In this document: positions 63,901 through 64,000 of the stretch, piece after piece
How the letters are laid out: every line of letters starts with the position of its first letter
Numbering within the stretch: position 1 is the stretch's first letter
Origin: Ascoidea asiatica
Lineage: Eukaryota > Ascomycota > Saccharomycetes > Ascoideales > Ascoideaceae
Assembly (NCBI GenBank): GCA_001600695.1
Contig: BCKQ01000010.1
Location: 9,028-73,027 of the forward strand
Direction: 5' to 3'
Length of the DNA stretch: 64,000 nucleotides
Position numbers and translations under genes: made by a program
Notes under the pieces: generated by a model
Database searches by the model: none
What the model was told of the DNA's origin: nothing
Seen by the model: only the letters and a program-made list of their open reading frames with translations

Positions 63901-64000
63901 GTACAAGTTTCTCTTCCGAAACTTTTTGTGATGGAATTAAAATCTGAGCACCTTTTTGGCAATTGAAATATGAATTCTCTTGCACTTTTGCTTCTCTGGT
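60914..64000 (-). CDS. MGS1: Mgs1/WRNIP1-like AAA protein with degenerate ATPase site (5' end outside window)
   Basis: At least 1,028 codons. The frame is open to the window edge; GTG at 63985 is not a proven start, so the gene probably begins beyond it. S. cerevisiae Mgs1 has 587 residues. Numbering from 63985: a long acidic/Lys-rich N-terminus; a UBZ-like zinc finger YSCIGC with HWKVC near 378-400; an AAA core from about 597 and an MgsA-type C-terminal region. Mgs1 landmarks align: LFNKVQIEQFL for RFNKVQQ; LIIIGIANEEVF for IGATTENPSF; and GYPECDLILGQ near 918 for the GxPExxLxLAQ motif. The Walker A loop is GLRGVGKKT (Lys where Thr/Ser should follow Lys) and Walker B is VVIEN instead of a DE pair, so ATP hydrolysis is doubtful. 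Mgs1 binds ubiquitinated PCNA. Only two N-derived unknowns plus one in the C-terminal part; no stops. Confidence 0.7.
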   Translation of the reverse strand, partial: TREAKVQENSYFNCQKGAQILIPSQKVSEEKLVRVAENKKIISSNIEKMKETENLNLETSKDIIKSIQLKTLEIKEESKKISEDDESNSEISCDGDSKENTAHKVLNDFKKKYIDSECSNKLLFITSKKPIMNGLETKXTEVSENRRNSDIELKSISMKNKEKQRILQLYQRVENELKKRQKPMIDNIEKIFTDINGVKIEGTDDEDAIEPDDDCILTFHKMLEAQLPDWAKKINSETITNIAQLKSSQHLRLGTLENSKPEGDFSTSSKKKEFNEKSSEKTLQPTLNPPKVTKEKYFDESRSEILIVEDFAFSDDLFXKRKRSEEAKEEEEFENFLSDFSSGLGCTINEFENQDISSYDKSGDKNKSYDSFSDTSTHTANVLYSCIGCNEAIFELLEDYIEHWKVCTKFLKAKKFSDKTNIEQQKYFLALSGGTVEQKKQRTKISKSQLLGIEMKEGFGDNSNNNGTQNDIEIIKVEKAXSLRFKKQYKLTDFIPNKGSRNSSAIQKFGKYQKSKKFKNKEFRTLENFEHIANSLYKKSVNITSVLNGNKNLLTELSFNVRTKSNQKDLNVNSQLLLNRTEKPLLSEKLKEQTNFFKDIYEPGDTIKKLNNYIKRKEIPWIIFHGLRGVGKKTLVNCFIKELRQVQFDFELLRYDANAADDNDVLKIKSLEIQAIGKKCEKLQVNFGINKKLLVVIENMDLFNKVQIEQFLKLLNLQNLIIIGIANEEVFNLTKELTLKFKFFEIITNDIKISKIINRLIKILNDQKINPEENKILINKEVMDFFIKLSDNSIKIILIIFDLLERYFNDKAFNKQKRNIGNGSYISRLMIYRILRGSARKILRRFEKDSESKIIIMNGIFKNLMNGKFNEFLYYLKKXIYDEKLDCYKLMIKLVEYSKLIGNELIDYGNDCLYGISRIGYPECDLILGQFGYLVCQRIIYNKLYKIDFNKIEKFQSSFGKEYYYENLKLEETMEKDKENIGEMIDENIEKKRIKKINEKSYNDILKEVSENKINEDNYKVIYNFGKF

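Noticed and set aside
1-64000. CRISPR arrays or bacterial-type operons
   Set aside because: No spaced identical repeats with unique spacers; the 21-bp array has no spacers, and the genes are eukaryotic.

Overview
The window looks like nuclear DNA from a budding yeast (Saccharomycotina). It is strongly AT-rich, its long open reading frames show no recognisable introns, several proteins carry long Asn, Asp or Ser/Thr runs, and the gene set is typically yeast: a Fet3-type multicopper ferroxidase, Iqg1, a Rog1-type lipase, Nup84, Mch1, Cct6, an Inp52/53 synaptojanin, Ubp12 and Erv25. An FBXO21-like F-box protein and a DUF3445/HODM protein, which I do not know from Saccharomyces cerevisiae, plus a Mutator-like transposon relic, argue against a close Saccharomyces relative. 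CTG codons are almost absent from the genes I checked, so the CUG decoding table cannot be assumed. Isolated N calls occur throughout.

Layout. Bases 1 to about 23,270 form a degenerate, repeat-rich half. In order it holds a gene-poor AT-rich stretch; a Mutator-like (MULE) transposase relic; a broken unrecognised gene with a phased 21-bp repeat array upstream; relics of PIN4 and of a DGR2/YMR102C-type WD-repeat gene; two unrecognised reading frames; and a full-length but mutated Ty1/copia element with both LTRs and a 5-bp target duplication. Nonsense codons in the PIN4 relic are nearly all explicable as CAA or CGA changing to TAA or TGA.

Bases 23,268 to 64,000 are conserved and gene-dense. 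FET3, IQG1, ROG1-like, NUP84 and MCH1 lie in tandem on the minus strand. A 2.8-kb gene desert follows, with a 54-T run, hairpins and a small zinc-ribbon reading frame. Then come four convergent pairs: CCT6/INP5x, FBXO21-like/UBP12, a PP1-docking candidate/ERV25, and HODM-like/MGS1-like. These pairs are separated by only 49 to 263 bp of A/T-rich sequence that probably serves as shared terminators. Two GC-rich islands, at 55.5 kb and 59 kb, stand out; the second has a Pol III-like A-box and could be a structured RNA gene.

The genes serve unrelated housekeeping roles: iron uptake, cytokinesis, lipid hydrolysis, nuclear pore, transport, chaperonin, phosphoinositides, deubiquitination, ER-Golgi traffic and replication. 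There is no single pathway cluster. The most unusual items are an ATPase-degenerate Mgs1-like protein at the right edge, an LTR pair whose divergence is confined to one end, the phased 21-bp array, and a small protein ending in paired SILK and RVxF-type PP1 motifs.
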